Part shown: positions 8,550 to 17,875 of the stretch, one piece after another
How the letters are laid out: every line of letters begins with the position of its first letter
How positions within the stretch are numbered: position 1 is the stretch's first letter
Assembly: GCF_014138285.1 (NCBI RefSeq)
Contig: NZ_JACGXN010000001.1
Coordinates: 1-64,000, forward strand
Direction of reading: 5' to 3'
Length of the DNA: 64,000 nucleotides
Source: Phyllobacterium myrsinacearum
GTDB lineage: Bacteria; Pseudomonadota; Alphaproteobacteria; Rhizobiales; Rhizobiaceae
Position numbers and translations under genes: made by a program
The notes under the pieces: model-generated
Database searches by the model: none
Told to the model about the DNA's origin: nothing
What the model saw: the letters and a program-made list of their open reading frames with translations, nothing else

Positions 8550-9027
8550 TAACGTGTCAGACTGCTGCTTCTTGAAATTGTCATACCATGTGCCCACGTT
8601 TGGATTGTTGTCGCTCTCCAGTGTCAACATGAGGCCCGGTGATATTCTTCCCCCGTTGACGATTGCCGGGCCTCGCCTATGAAATGGCCTCGCCAACCAT
8701 TCGACTGAGTTCGCGAGCGTAACACCAAGAGCCGTACCGGCAAGGCCGACGAGACCCCGATCCCCATCCACTTTCTTCATTTCGTCCCTGATCTTCTTAC
8801 TGTCATCGATCTTAGCAGAGATGGATGCCATATGAATTTTGATGCCGCTGACTTTTTCGATCAGTCCATCCATGCGGCGATGAACGACGGCTTGCTTTTC
8901 ATCCACCTCCCGGGTTTCAGCGCCCGCCCTGCGGTCGGATGCGTCCATATCCCGGCGCAAAGCTTTCAAATTGAGCCGATATCGTGCCAATGGCTTTATA
9001 GAGGTCGTTGAGACTGGCCGCCGTCAT
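8526..9027 (-). pseudogene. DUF1515-like gene with a one-base frameshift
   Basis: An ATG at 9027 opens a frame reading MTAASLNDLYKAIGTISAQFES. The next frame continues with LRRDMDASDRRAG, VHRRMDGLIEKV and a long C-terminal part to the stop at 8526. The junction near 8960 reads GAAAGCTTTGCGCC, where one T less would restore AGC-TTG-CGC and join the two parts. The joined protein (about 166 residues) has the charged, coiled N-terminal half and VHRRMDxL string of DUF1515-like rhizobial proteins, plus a short hydrophobic stretch around GLVGLAGTALGV. Either the gene is newly inactivated or the base is a sequencing error; an internal start at 8990 could still make the C-terminal 154 residues. Confidence 0.6.
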
Positions 9028-9112
9028 CTTTGCGGGTCGCTCAATGCCCGCACAGACCCAACTGTGATGAAGGGCAAGTTTGCCGCAGTCGGGAGACTTT
9101 TCGAGGAATTTT

Positions 9113-9271
9113 ATGATTCATTCCCATGGTTCAGACAACAAGAACGGCGATCGGCATCCCCACCGCCCCAGCGGATTCATTCGCCTGAACGACGGCAAGC
9201 TATTTAAATCGTCTGGTCAGATACGGCGCCGATGGACCCGCGACGGATGGGAATTCACACAGAACATATAA
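9113..9271 (+). CDS. Possible small hypothetical protein, 52 residues
   Basis: A short frame with a good ribosome site (GAGGA five bases before ATG 9113). The C-terminal half GFIRLNDGKLFKSSG followed by RRRWTRDGWEF has protein-like texture. I recognise no family, and the N-terminus is His/Asn-rich and weak. It is as likely to be a remnant as an active gene. Confidence 0.3.
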   Translation: MIHSHGSDNKNGDRHPHRPSGFIRLNDGKLFKSSGQIRRRWTRDGWEFTQNI

Positions 9272-9479
9272 ACATTAGCTGAGTACGACGCTTGCCAGCC
9301 GTGAGGATCTGCACATGGTACGAGCTTCCTGTAATGTATCGGCAACATTGACGCGTCAACATAGCGCGTTGGGCGTCGAAACCCCTTCGAGGCTGGCTTT
9401 GTGCTGCCGAGACCGCACGTTGCGGTTTCCTTCCTCGAAGAGTTCCGAACTTCCAGATCACCAGAACCGGGAGACCGAC

Positions 9480-9575
9480 ATGTCTGAAGCTACCAAGAAT
9501 GTTCTGTTCTATGGTGCAATCGGCATGGCAGCACTTTGCGCGCTCGCCATATGTTACATCGGGATCGTGGCTTAG
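9480..9575 (+). CDS. Possible 31-residue membrane peptide
   Basis: ATG at 9480 follows GGGAGA, a plausible ribosome site. The peptide has a short polar head (MSEATKN) and then a single hydrophobic span from about residue 8 to 31 containing GAIGMAALCALAICYIGIV. Single-span small proteins of this shape are common, but no homologue comes to mind. Confidence 0.35.
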   Translation: MSEATKNVLFYGAIGMAALCALAICYIGIVA

Positions 9576-9929
9576 AGTGCCGCAGCGTCGGCAAAGAACG
9601 CGTTTACATGCACTGGCGAGAAGTCCAATTGCAGGTCACTGCTGCATGTTGTCGGATAGCAATAATCAATGGCAATCGGATCAGTCATGCAAAGAAACTG
9701 CAACGCATTGAATTAATAGACCAGATTCCATTGGCAGACGGGGGGGGGTCCCGGCGCTTGGAGCTCAACCCTGCGTCTGGCAAGGCTGATCGGGGATTAT
9801 CTGATCTGTCTGACGGAAAGGTGTCCATGGAGCTTGGCGTCTTCCGCCATGGTCCGGATCGTGGCCCTATCTTGCTTTTCAGCCGGGACTCAGCACTGCT
9901 CACAATCACAACATGATGCAAGGTTCGCA
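9576..9929. other. Gene-free stretch upstream of the DUF1275 gene
   Basis: About 350 bases in which open frames on both strands have no protein-like texture. It contains a run of nine G at about 9741-9749. No tRNA, terminator or repeat was recognised. Confidence 0.4.
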
Positions 9930-10619
9930 ATGCTTATCCAAGAGGGCGACAGTCGTACCACTCGTATCGACCTAATGCTGGCGGCCATACTCGCGTTTGT
10001 TGCCGGCACGGTCAACAGTGCCGGCTATTTCGCATTTGGATATTTCTCCGCCAATATGACAGGCAATGTTTCGCTCATCTCCGACCATATCTCGCTCGAA
10101 CAATTTGCTATCGCTACAGCCTTCGCATCAATCGTGGTGCTGTTCATCATGGGAGCATTCGCAGCCTCCCTGTTTATCCAGCTCGGCAAACATAAGAACT
10201 GGCGGAGGGTTTATGCGCTCACACTTCTTGCGGAAGCGTGCCTCCTCCTTGTTGTGGGAGCCTTGGATATTCACGGTTCCGGCCCTTTGATAGGGACATT
10301 GATCGTCGGCATCCTGAGCTTTACAATGGGAATTCAGAACGCTGCCTCAACGCGCATGTCGACGGGCCGGGTCAGAACAACCCACGTTTCGGGCGTAGCG
10401 ACGGATATCGGCGTCGGACTGGCAACTCTGTGGCACTCGCATAGCAAGGAAGCAAGCAGCGCAACAATCCAGCGATTGAAGCTGCATTCTGCTACGATCG
10501 TTTCTTTCCTGTTCGGTGGAATTGTCGGTGTCTTTTCTTACCGACTGATGCAAGGTGCCATTTTCTGGGCAGCGTCTGTTCCGCTATTTTTGCTGTGCGC
10601 CAGATATCTTAAGCGCTGA
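9930..10619 (+). CDS. DUF1275 (YoaK-like) membrane protein
   Basis: A 229-residue inner-membrane protein with about six hydrophobic spans. It shows the family opening LAFVAGTVNSAGYFAFGYFSANMTGNV and the later GIQNAAS segment followed by TGRVRTTHVSGVATDIG. YoaK/DUF1275 proteins are uncharacterised small permease-like proteins. The start is placed at ATG 9930, which gives the family's usual N-terminus directly before the first span and has AAGG upstream; the frame is open further left but adds a non-conserved extension. It stands alone and no substrate can be inferred. Confidence 0.85.
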   Translation: MLIQEGDSRTTRIDLMLAAILAFVAGTVNSAGYFAFGYFSANMTGNVSLISDHISLEQFAIATAFASIVVLFIMGAFAASLFIQLGKHKNWRRVYALTLLAEACLLLVVGALDIHGSGPLIGTLIVGILSFTMGIQNAASTRMSTGRVRTTHVSGVATDIGVGLATLWHSHSKEASSATIQRLKLHSATIVSFLFGGIVGVFSYRLMQGAIFWAASVPLFLLCARYLKR

Positions 10620-10642
10620 AGGACGAGGACGTTTCTTTTCAT

Positions 10643-10694
10643 TGGTCGCGGAGACAGGGTTTGAACCTGCGAGCCACCGGGCTGCTCTACTCGG
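10643..10694 (-). pseudogene. Initiator tRNA-Met relic lacking the anticodon arm
   Basis: On the minus strand this reads as the D-arm of an alphaproteobacterial initiator tRNA (GTAGAGCAGCCCGGTGGCTC) joined directly to a T-arm (GCAGGTTCAAACCCTGT) and acceptor strand CTCCGCG with A-CCA. The whole anticodon arm and variable loop are missing, and the 5' acceptor half has diverged. It cannot act in translation. Such leftovers are typical of recombination at a tRNA attachment site. Confidence 0.6.
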
Positions 10695-10769
10695 ACATAC
10701 TGAAAGAATCTGTGAGCCCTACGGACCGGAATTAGATGCTAACGTCGAGGTACATGGAGCACTAATTCG

Positions 10770-11102
10770 ATGTCCCGTCATTCAAATAGTTTCCCCATAA
10801 GAATGTGGCTTGCGGTGAGCACATTCTTGGTTGTCACGACACCATCAATTGCCTGGTCATCACCGATGCTCAGGTGGGATTCAAATGACAAGGGCTTTTG
10901 GATTGTTGCAGCCAATCCTGATGACCGACCATACAACTGTTCCACGACATATAAACTGTCATACGGGGGCCAAAGCGATACTCGTACCGAGAGCTTTTTT
11001 GTTCCGCCGAAATCCAATGGGGTTGCGTTTGTTAAAACAGTAAACTTGCCACCAAACACCCCGTGGACTGCCGTACAAATAGATCAGCCCAGTTGCTATT
11101 GA
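10770..11102 (+). CDS. Secreted hypothetical protein
   Basis: A 110-residue protein with a likely signal peptide: a basic start (MSRHSNSFPIRMW), a hydrophobic core (LAVSTFLVVTTPSIAW) and a small-residue cleavage region near residues 29-32. The mature part contains WIVAANPDDRPYNC and a final Cys two residues from the end, so one disulfide between about Cys57 and Cys109 is possible. No family is recognised. The coding frame and export signal make it more than a chance frame. Confidence 0.55.
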   Translation: MSRHSNSFPIRMWLAVSTFLVVTTPSIAWSSPMLRWDSNDKGFWIVAANPDDRPYNCSTTYKLSYGGQSDTRTESFFVPPKSNGVAFVKTVNLPPNTPWTAVQIDQPSCY

Positions 11103-11495
11103 CGTTTTCACCATAGATGTCCATGGCGGGAGGCCGTGAAGCTCTTCCCCCAGCACTCGGCAAATATTCCCTGTCCCTGGGTCCGCCGATCGGCGCAAAT
11201 CACCTGATGGCCTTGAAGTCGACGAGGCCCGAAAGCTCACGGCGGCAGACGGCCAGCTCCTAGGCGTCGCAGTTGTCGGCCAAACTTGCGAATTCCACGG
11301 GAGAATCAAAGAAGCTTGAACAGACTTATGCCCCGGTACACGTGAACGCGGTGTGCAGTGCAGATACAGCGGGCCTAGCTGGCAGAATTAACAACCGGGA
11401 GAACAAATGACGCTCAAAAGTTGGAGCAGTCAGTCTGGCGTTCCGACTTTCCCCGAAGGGACCAATTCAATGTCATTGATTTTAAAGGGCAAAAG
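11103..11495. other. Gene-free stretch before tRNA-Asp
   Basis: About 390 bases. One plus-strand frame around 11210-11320 has some protein-like texture (EARKLTAADGQLLGVAVVG) but no start with a ribosome site, so it may be a gene remnant. Nothing else was recognised. Confidence 0.35.
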
Positions 11496-11572
11496 TGGCG
11501 CGAGTGACGGGGCTCGAACCCGCGACCTCCGGCGTGACAGGCCGGCACTCTAACCAACTGAGCTACACCCGC
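11496..11572 (-). tRNA. tRNA-Asp (anticodon GTC)
   Basis: The 77-nt minus-strand sequence folds as a full cloverleaf. The acceptor strand GCGGGTG pairs with CACTCGC, followed by G and an encoded CCA. The D-arm has TAGCTCAGTTGG, the anticodon stem-loop has CCTGTCACG (anticodon GTC) and the T-arm has GGGTTCGAGCCCC. It is divergent from tRNA-Val about 190 bases away. Confidence 0.97.
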
Positions 11573-11761
11573 GCACTTTGCAAACCAGAAATTCATCTGG
11601 TGTGAGGCGTCGTTTAAGGGGTTCGCGGGGGAGTGTCAAGCGCTTCTCGACACGAAAAATGCGATTGTGAAAAACTCTTCAAACAAATCATAAAAGTGTC
11701 AAATACCCCCTTGCCAATGGCGCGCGAAACGCCTAAACGCTCCCCACACACCCTCTGTGAG

Positions 11762-11837
<76 letters not shown>

Positions 11838-12120
11838 TTCTCCTTCCTGGAAATCAATGACTTACATCAACCTCTGCTCAGGGGCGTGATTCATCGCCAC
11901 TGAAAAAGCCCGCCAACTGATGTTCTTATGCGAGGCAAGCCAATCAGAGTGCTCACATGCGGATCCAAACGCATTCTGTCTAAAATAACAAAGGAAGCCC
12001 AGGTTTCTCCACTTTTACCAAGATTCGGTGGCGCTGTTCACGGGCACCTGTTTCGAAGTGCTGCTCACGGCATACACCTCTGTCACCTCCTGACAGGGTC
12101 TTCGCACCAATTCGTGCGGC

Positions 12121-12513
12121 CTACTCCTCCAGGCGACTCGCTGCGTCACGATCGCGGTCATACCGTCTCTTGAGCGGAAACGGCGGCAACCAGGACTCGC
12201 GGCGGATGGTCCAGAGTTCGTAGGTTGGCGTCAGTTGGTCAGGGGCATCGAGGGATCCCAGGTTCACTTCGATTTCATCCGCGGAGCGTGCAAAAACGGA
12301 CGAGCCGCACCGGGGGCAGAAAAACCGCCCGGCATAGTCGCGGGTTTCACCACTGATCGTCACAGCCTCCTGAGGGAATATAGCGGAAGCGTGGAAAAGC
12401 GCCCCATGGTGCTTGCGGCAGTCGAGACAGTGACAGATGCCGACCCGGTATGGGAGTCCCGAGGCCACAATTCGAACGTTGCCGCATAGGCAGCCGCCCG
12501 TGATTCGGTCCAT
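12121..12513 (-). CDS. GFA/CENP-V-type zinc protein (Gfa-like)
   Basis: A 130-residue protein with the zinc-ligand pattern of the GFA family: GGCLCGNVRI near the N-terminus, GICHCLDCRKHHGA near residues 25-38 and FFCPRCGSSVF near 65-75. That makes two zinc sites built from seven or eight cysteines and histidines. The family is named after glutathione-dependent formaldehyde-activating enzyme, but most members have no proven activity, so the reaction here is unknown. The gene is monocistronic and divergent from the HupE-like gene. Confidence 0.88.
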   Translation of the reverse strand: MDRITGGCLCGNVRIVASGLPYRVGICHCLDCRKHHGALFHASAIFPQEAVTISGETRDYAGRFFCPRCGSSVFARSADEIEVNLGSLDAPDQLTPTYELWTIRRESWLPPFPLKRRYDRDRDAASRLEE

Positions 12514-12865
12514 GCTGCGCCTCCTTTGAAATCAAGTAGCGGAATATTTACAACGGGCAGGACTGTTATTGCAATTGCGCACTGCAGGCGGCGCCACGCT
12601 ACATCAACGGCCGTACCGCAACCGTCTGCTGCGCGCAAAAGGTGAGGCCGTCTACCTGCGTGGTTTTCGCGGCAGAAATTCCAGCGGGAGTTGGCACCCG
12701 ACGACTTCTGCTGGTTCGGACTGCCCAAAGGGAGGAGCAGGCTCATGCCGCGCTTTCCCCGCCAATATCGACCTGGCGCAGCATTTTGCCCGTTGCGCCC
12801 GGCGTTTTCTGCGGCAACAATGATGTTCTCCTTCCAAGAGACAAACCAAATAATGGGAACATCAC
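12514..12865. other. Divergent intergenic region between the GFA and hupE-like genes
   Basis: A GC-rich 350-base stretch. HupE-like cobalt permeases are often under B12-riboswitch control, so I looked for the B12 box and the G-G-T-G-A-A-A core. Only loose fragments are present (a CGTGGTTTTCGCGGC string at 12657-12671 and a CCTGCC-like motif on the other strand). No convincing aptamer is visible. Confidence 0.4.
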
Positions 12866-13465
12866 ATGTCAACGACCCCGTCACGCATCACCGTCTTTTC
12901 ACTCGCCATGCTTTACCCTGCCCTTGCCCACGCGCATGTGGGCGTAGGTGAAACCAGCGGCTTTACCCACGGCTTTGCTCACCCTATCTCCGGCCTTGAT
13001 CATGTTCTCGCGATGATTCTTGTCGGCGTCTTTGCCTTTCAGCTGGGAGGCCGAGCGCTCTGGCTCGTTCCTGCGGCCTTTGTCGGCATGATGGCTGCCG
13101 GTGGTGCGCTCGGCGCCGCCGGCATCAACGTGCCCTTCGTGGAACTCGGAATCGCGCTCTCGGTCATCGTGCTGGGCGCCGCGGTTGCCTTTGAGATCAA
13201 GGCGCCGGCTGCAATAGCAGTTGCCCTTGTTGGCCTGTTTGCCGTCTTCCACGGCCATGCCCATGGTGCGGAAATGCCTGAGAGTGCCGGTGGGCTCGCC
13301 TATGCCGGTGGTTTCATGGCTGCAACCGCCCTGCTCCACGTTGCCGGTATCGGAATTGGCTTTGGCATCGGCAAAATCAGTCAGCGTGTGGGTCCAGGCA
13401 TCGTGCGGATCATCGGCGGGCTGGCAGCTCTGGCCGGTGTCGGCATCCTCACAGGCACCCTCTAA
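12866..13465 (+). CDS. HupE/UreJ-family metal permease
   Basis: A 199-residue membrane protein. It has a signal-like N-terminus ending near AHAHVGVGE, the family signature HPISGLDHVLAM (H-P-x2-G-x-D-H) near residues 39-50, and six hydrophobic spans. A His-rich loop HGHAHGAEMPE follows span four. HupE/UreJ proteins import nickel or cobalt for hydrogenase, urease or B12 synthesis. No such partner genes lie here, so cobalt or nickel cannot be chosen from context. A strong hairpin terminator lies 20 bases downstream. Confidence 0.88.
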   Translation: MSTTPSRITVFSLAMLYPALAHAHVGVGETSGFTHGFAHPISGLDHVLAMILVGVFAFQLGGRALWLVPAAFVGMMAAGGALGAAGINVPFVELGIALSVIVLGAAVAFEIKAPAAIAVALVGLFAVFHGHAHGAEMPESAGGLAYAGGFMAATALLHVAGIGIGFGIGKISQRVGPGIVRIIGGLAALAGVGILTGTL

Positions 13466-13483
13466 AGGGCTACAGGCTCGAAT

Positions 13484-13518
13484 CAAAAAGCCGGGCAATT
13501 TCTTGCCCGGCTTTTTTC
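13484..13518. terminator. Bidirectional hairpin terminator between the hupE-like gene and lon
   Basis: AAGCCGGGCAA and TTGCCCGGCTT (about 13489-13499 and 13506-13516) form an 11-bp stem. A T-run follows on the plus side and A5 precedes it, so it can end transcription of both convergent genes. Confidence 0.88.
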
Positions 13519-13532
13519 ATTGAGTGTGGTGC

Positions 13533-15962
13533 TTAGTGCGCGATCTGGTTCGCGGCATCGTCCTCGTTCGTGGCTGCTGCCGGTACATGGACCGGTTCGG
13601 TCCACTGGATCGGCACAGGTGCACGAACAAGCGCATGCTTGAGCACGTCATTCGCGTGGCTGACAGGAATGATCTCAAGGCCATTCTTCACATTGTCCGG
13701 AATCTCCGCCAGATCCTTGGCGTTCTCTTCCGGGATCAGAACCGTCTTGATGCCGCCGCGCAGCGCGGCAAGCAGCTTCTCTTTCAGGCCACCGATTGGC
13801 AGTACCCTGCCGCGCAGCGTAATCTCGCCGGTCATGGCAATGTCTTTACGAACCGGAATACCGGTCAGGATCGAGACAATCGCCGTCACCATGGCAACAC
13901 CAGCCGATGGACCATCCTTCGGCGTTGCGCCTTCCGGCACGTGCACGTGGATATCCCTGCGGTCGAACAGTGGTGGCTCGACACCGAAATCGATGGCTCT
14001 GGAGCGGACATAGGATGCCGCCGCAGAAATCGATTCCTTCATCACGTCGCGCAGATTGCCCGTAACCGTCATGCGGCCCTTGCCGGGCATCATGACGCCT
14101 TCAATGGTCAGCAATTCGCCGCCCACTTCGGTCCAGGCAAGCCCTGTGACAACGCCAACCTGATCTTCACCGTCGATCTGGCCGAAGCGGAACTTCTGCA
14201 CGCCGAGATAGTCGTTGATGTTGGCCTCAGTGACCTTCACCGACTTCACCTTGGATTTCGACTTCAGAATTTCCGTCACTGCCTTGCGGGCAAGCTTCAT
14301 CAATTCACGTTCGAGACTGCGCACACCAGCTTCCCGCGTGTAATCACGGACGATGGCACGGATCGCGCCTTCCGATACGGAAAACTCCTTCGGCTGCAAC
14401 GCATGGTCGCGGATGGCCTTGGGCAGCAGGTGCCGTTTGGCAATCTCAACCTTCTCGTCTTCCGTGTAACCGGCAATACGGATGATCTCCATACGATCCA
14501 TCAGCGGACCAGGAATGTTCAGCGTATTGGCTGTCGTCACGAACATCACGTTCGAAAGGTCATATTCGACCTCCAGATAGTGATCCATGAACGTTGAGTT
14601 CTGCTCCGGATCGAGCACCTCAAGCAGAGCCGATGATGGATCGCCGCGGAAATCCTGGCCCATCTTGTCGATTTCATCGAGCAGGAAGAGCGGATTGGAC
14701 TTCTTTGCCTTCTTCATCGACTGGATGACCTTGCCGGGCATCGAACCGATATAGGTACGGCGGTGACCACGGATTTCAGCCTCGTCACGCACGCCGCCAA
14801 GCGACATGCGGATGTATTCACGGCCGGTTGCCTTGGCGATCGAACGCGCCAGCGAGGTCTTGCCGACACCGGGAGGACCAACGAGGCACAGGATCGGACC
14901 CTTGATCTTGGTCGACCGCGCCTGTACGGCGAGATATTCCACGATCCGGTCTTTCACCTTGTCGAGGCCGTAATGCTCGGCATCCAGAATCTCGTCAGCA
15001 AGGTTCAGGTCGTTCTTGACCTTCGACTTCTTGTTCCACGGAATGGTCAGCAGCCAGTCGAGATAGTTGCGAACAACTGTCGCCTCGGCGGACATCGGGC
15101 TCATCTGGCGAAGCTTCTTCAGCTCCTGATTGGCCTTCTCACGTGCTTCCTTGGAGAACTTCGTCTTCTTGATGCGCTCTTCCAGTTCGGCTGCCTCGTC
15201 GCGGCCATCTTCGCCGTCGCCAAGTTCCTTCTGGATCGCCTTCATCTGTTCATTGAGGTAGTACTCGCGCTGGGTTTTCTCCATCTGGCGCTTGACGCGC
15301 GAGCGGATACGCTTTTCCACCTGAAGAACGGAAATCTCCGACTCCATGAATGACATGGCCTTTTCCAGCCGTGCGCGCACGGACAGAATGGACAGCATGT
15401 CCTGCTTCTCAGGAATCTTGATCGCAAGATGCGAAGCAACCGTATCGGCCAGCTTCGAGTAATCCTCGATCTGTCCGGCAGCGCCAACAACTTCTGGCGA
15501 AATCTTCTTGTTCAGCTTCACGTAGTTTTCAAAATCCGACACGACAGAGCGGGCCAGGGCTTCGATTTCAACAGGGTCTTCGGCGGGTTCCGCCAGCGTC
15601 GTGGCATTGGCCTCGTGATAATCCTCACGATCACTGAAACTGGTGATTTCAGCGCGGGCAATACCTTCGACCAAAACCTTGACCGTACCATCCGGCAGTT
15701 TCAGCAACTGCAGGACATTGGCAATGGTACCGATGTTGTAGATGGCATCCGCCTGCGGATCATCATCCGCAGCGTTCTTCTGTGTGGCAAGCAGGATTTG
15801 CTTGTCGACGCCCATCACTTCCTCGAGTGCGCGAATGGATTTTTCGCGACCGACAAAGAGCGGAACGATCATGTGTGGGAAGACAACGATATCGCGCAGC
15901 GGCAAAACGGCATAAAGCCCGTTTTCCCCACCCGCCGGTGTCTTCTTGCTTGCAACCGTCAT
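13533..15962 (-). CDS. lon: ATP-dependent protease La (Lon)
   Basis: This 809-residue protein is a full-length Lon. The N-terminal substrate-binding domain starts near YAVLPLRDIVVFPHM, and a coiled-coil region contains EQMKAIQKELGD. The AAA+ domain has Walker A GPPGVGKTSL and Walker B FLLDEIDKM. The C-terminal protease domain carries the catalytic serine in PKDGPSAGVAM and, about 43 residues on, the partner lysine in GGLKEKLLAA. Lon degrades misfolded and regulatory proteins in the cytosol. It follows clpX on the same strand with about 470 bases between them and its own spacer, so it is probably transcribed separately. Confidence 0.98.
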   Translation of the reverse strand: MTVASKKTPAGGENGLYAVLPLRDIVVFPHMIVPLFVGREKSIRALEEVMGVDKQILLATQKNAADDDPQADAIYNIGTIANVLQLLKLPDGTVKVLVEGIARAEITSFSDREDYHEANATTLAEPAEDPVEIEALARSVVSDFENYVKLNKKISPEVVGAAGQIEDYSKLADTVASHLAIKIPEKQDMLSILSVRARLEKAMSFMESEISVLQVEKRIRSRVKRQMEKTQREYYLNEQMKAIQKELGDGEDGRDEAAELEERIKKTKFSKEAREKANQELKKLRQMSPMSAEATVVRNYLDWLLTIPWNKKSKVKNDLNLADEILDAEHYGLDKVKDRIVEYLAVQARSTKIKGPILCLVGPPGVGKTSLARSIAKATGREYIRMSLGGVRDEAEIRGHRRTYIGSMPGKVIQSMKKAKKSNPLFLLDEIDKMGQDFRGDPSSALLEVLDPEQNSTFMDHYLEVEYDLSNVMFVTTANTLNIPGPLMDRMEIIRIAGYTEDEKVEIAKRHLLPKAIRDHALQPKEFSVSEGAIRAIVRDYTREAGVRSLERELMKLARKAVTEILKSKSKVKSVKVTEANINDYLGVQKFRFGQIDGEDQVGVVTGLAWTEVGGELLTIEGVMMPGKGRMTVTGNLRDVMKESISAAASYVRSRAIDFGVEPPLFDRRDIHVHVPEGATPKDGPSAGVAMVTAIVSILTGIPVRKDIAMTGEITLRGRVLPIGGLKEKLLAALRGGIKTVLIPEENAKDLAEIPDNVKNGLEIIPVSHANDVLKHALVRAPVPIQWTEPVHVPAAATNEDDAANQIAH

Positions 15963-16431
15963 TTCATGTCCTTTCTCAGGCCAGTCGGCCTAGATCGCCA
16001 CATCCGGGTACCCTTTGGTTGCCTGATCTTTCCAAAAAGTCGGGATCACTTTCGGGGATCATGCGAAGAGCGGCATACAACCGGTTGTGCAGCTTAACCT
16101 TTACTTGGAGTGGCGGGGCTCTTGTTTCAAGCGCCCCGGTTTCAAGCTTGGTCACAGAATCGTAATCTATCCTGCTCCTACCAAACTCCAAGCGCAATCT
16201 TTTGCGATGCAGCACACCTCTGAAGAGGATGATTTTCGTGGAAATCATCGGTCGACAGGGGCGATACTGCCCAGTCTACGCCGTTTTACCTACGCTGCTC
16301 TGCAAAAAATTGTGCGCCCCTTGTGGTTAACCAATCGTAAATATTGTTTCGTGGCGCAATTAAGACGCGACACAAATGCAAAAGGCTCCGCTGATGCGGA
16401 GCCCTTGTTTCTCAGACATTGATTCGGCGAT
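15963..16431. other. Intergenic region upstream of lon, downstream of clpX
   Basis: About 470 bases carrying the clpX terminator near 16380-16404 and, nearer lon, the expected lon promoter region. A minus-strand CTTGAAAC repeat appears twice around 16125-16150 and recalls heat-shock (RpoH) -35 elements. The spacing to a CCCC-type -10 is not good, so I do not call a promoter. Confidence 0.4.
16380..16404 (-). terminator. Rho-independent terminator after clpX
   Basis: On the minus strand GGCTCCGC, a four-base loop and GCGGAGCC are followed by TTTT. It lies about 28 bases after the clpX stop. Confidence 0.85.
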
Positions 16432-17706
16432 TTAAGCCGAAACATTGCCCTTTTCTTCCTTGCGCTCGGCATAGATGTAGAGCGGGCGCGAATTGCCCTC
16501 AACCACATCGCCGGAGATCACAACTTCCTGAACACCGTCCAGCGTTGGCAGTTCGTACATCGTATCGAGCAGGATCTTTTCCATGATCGAACGAAGACCG
16601 CGCGCGCCTGTTTTGCGGGCAATGGCCCTCAGAGCGATTGCCTTCAGAGCGTCCTCATGGAACGTCAGCTCGACATTTTCCATGTCGAACAGACGCTGAT
16701 ACTGCTTGACCAGGGCGTTCTTCGGTTCCGACAAAATCTGCACGAGGGCAGCTTCATCGAGATCCTCGAGCGTCGCGATCACAGGCAGACGGCCGACAAA
16801 TTCGGGGATAAGACCAAATTTCAGCAGATCTTCCGGCTCAAGTTCGCGGAAGATCGCGCCGACACGACGCTCGTCCGGGCTCTTGACCGCGGCGCTGAAG
16901 CCGATGGACGTCTTCTCGCCGCGTGCCGAGATGATCTTGTCGAGACCGGCAAAGGCACCACCGCAGATGAACAGGATGTTGGTCGTATCCACCTGCAGGA
17001 ATTCCTGCTGGGGATGCTTGCGTCCGCCCTGCGGCGGAACGGAAGCAACCGTACCTTCCATGATCTTCAGAAGTGCCTGCTGCACACCCTCGCCCGACAC
17101 GTCGCGCGTAATCGACGGGTTATCGGACTTGCGGCTGATCTTGTCGACTTCGTCGATATAGACGATGCCGCGCTGTGCCCGCTCGACATTGTAGTCGGCA
17201 GACTGAAGCAGCTTGAGAATGATGTTCTCGACATCCTCACCGACATAACCGGCTTCCGTCAGTGTCGTCGCGTCTGCCATCGTGAACGGCACGTCGATGA
17301 TACGGGCGAGCGATTGCGCCAGATAGGTTTTGCCGCAACCGGTTGGACCAACGAGAAGGATGTTGGACTTCGCCAGTTCGACTTCATTGTTTTTCGATGC
17401 GTGGGCCAACCGCTTGTAGTGGTTGTGCACCGCGACAGAGAGAACACGCTTGGCATGGTTCTGACCGATGACATAATCATCGAGCACAGCCATGATTTCC
17501 TGCGGCGTCGGAACGCCTTCGCGGGATTTCACCATCGAGGATTTGTTTTCCTCGCGGATGATGTCCATGCACAGCTCGACGCATTCATCGCAGATGAAAA
17601 CAGTCGGGCCCGCAATCAACTTGCGAACTTCGTGCTGGCTCTTCCCGCAAAACGAGCAATAAAGCGTATTCTTGGAATCACCGCCGCCGTTGCTGACTTT
17701 GCTCAT
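16432..17706 (-). CDS. clpX: ClpX, ATP-binding unfoldase of ClpXP
   Basis: A 424-residue protein with the N-terminal zinc-binding domain ([12 protein letters not shown]...FICDEC, C4 type), then an AAA+ domain with Walker A GPTGCGKT, the GYVG pore loop, Walker [10 protein letters not shown] and the sensor-2 region GARGLRS. ClpX recognises tagged or regulatory substrates, unfolds them and threads them into ClpP. Length and all motifs are normal. The clpP gene lies about 230 bases upstream on the same strand with a terminator between, so the two are probably separate transcripts. Confidence 0.98.
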   Translation of the reverse strand: MSKVSNGGGDSKNTLYCSFCGKSQHEVRKLIAGPTVFICDECVELCMDIIREENKSSMVKSREGVPTPQEIMAVLDDYVIGQNHAKRVLSVAVHNHYKRLAHASKNNEVELAKSNILLVGPTGCGKTYLAQSLARIIDVPFTMADATTLTEAGYVGEDVENIILKLLQSADYNVERAQRGIVYIDEVDKISRKSDNPSITRDVSGEGVQQALLKIMEGTVASVPPQGGRKHPQQEFLQVDTTNILFICGGAFAGLDKIISARGEKTSIGFSAAVKSPDERRVGAIFRELEPEDLLKFGLIPEFVGRLPVIATLEDLDEAALVQILSEPKNALVKQYQRLFDMENVELTFHEDALKAIALRAIARKTGARGLRSIMEKILLDTMYELPTLDGVQEVVISGDVVEGNSRPLYIYAERKEEKGNVSA

Positions 17707-17875
17707 TGCAGTTTCCTTTCAGTATCGGCGCCCTGTTTGGCCGGGAACCGTTCACCCCCTTTGGACTATGCCCTTCGGGGAATGATTCGAATAGTAATTC
17801 GAAGAATAGGCTTCCTCTACTCACCAATCACTTAACGTAGCGTCTGTTGGCCTGCATGCAAGCCGGATGTGTGGC

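Noticed and set aside
12514-12865. Cobalamin riboswitch before the HupE-like gene
   Set aside because: The B12 box and the central G-G-T-G-A-A-A core could not be found on either strand.
13524-14597. Long open frame opposite lon
   Set aside because: It is antisense to a fully conserved lon gene and its translation is His/Asn/Gln-rich with no domain; it arises from codon bias.
16120-16160. Heat-shock promoter for lon
   Set aside because: A CTTGAAAC repeat is present but no correctly spaced -10 element follows.
16657-17835. Long open frame opposite clpX
   Set aside because: Antisense to clpX with no protein-like domains.
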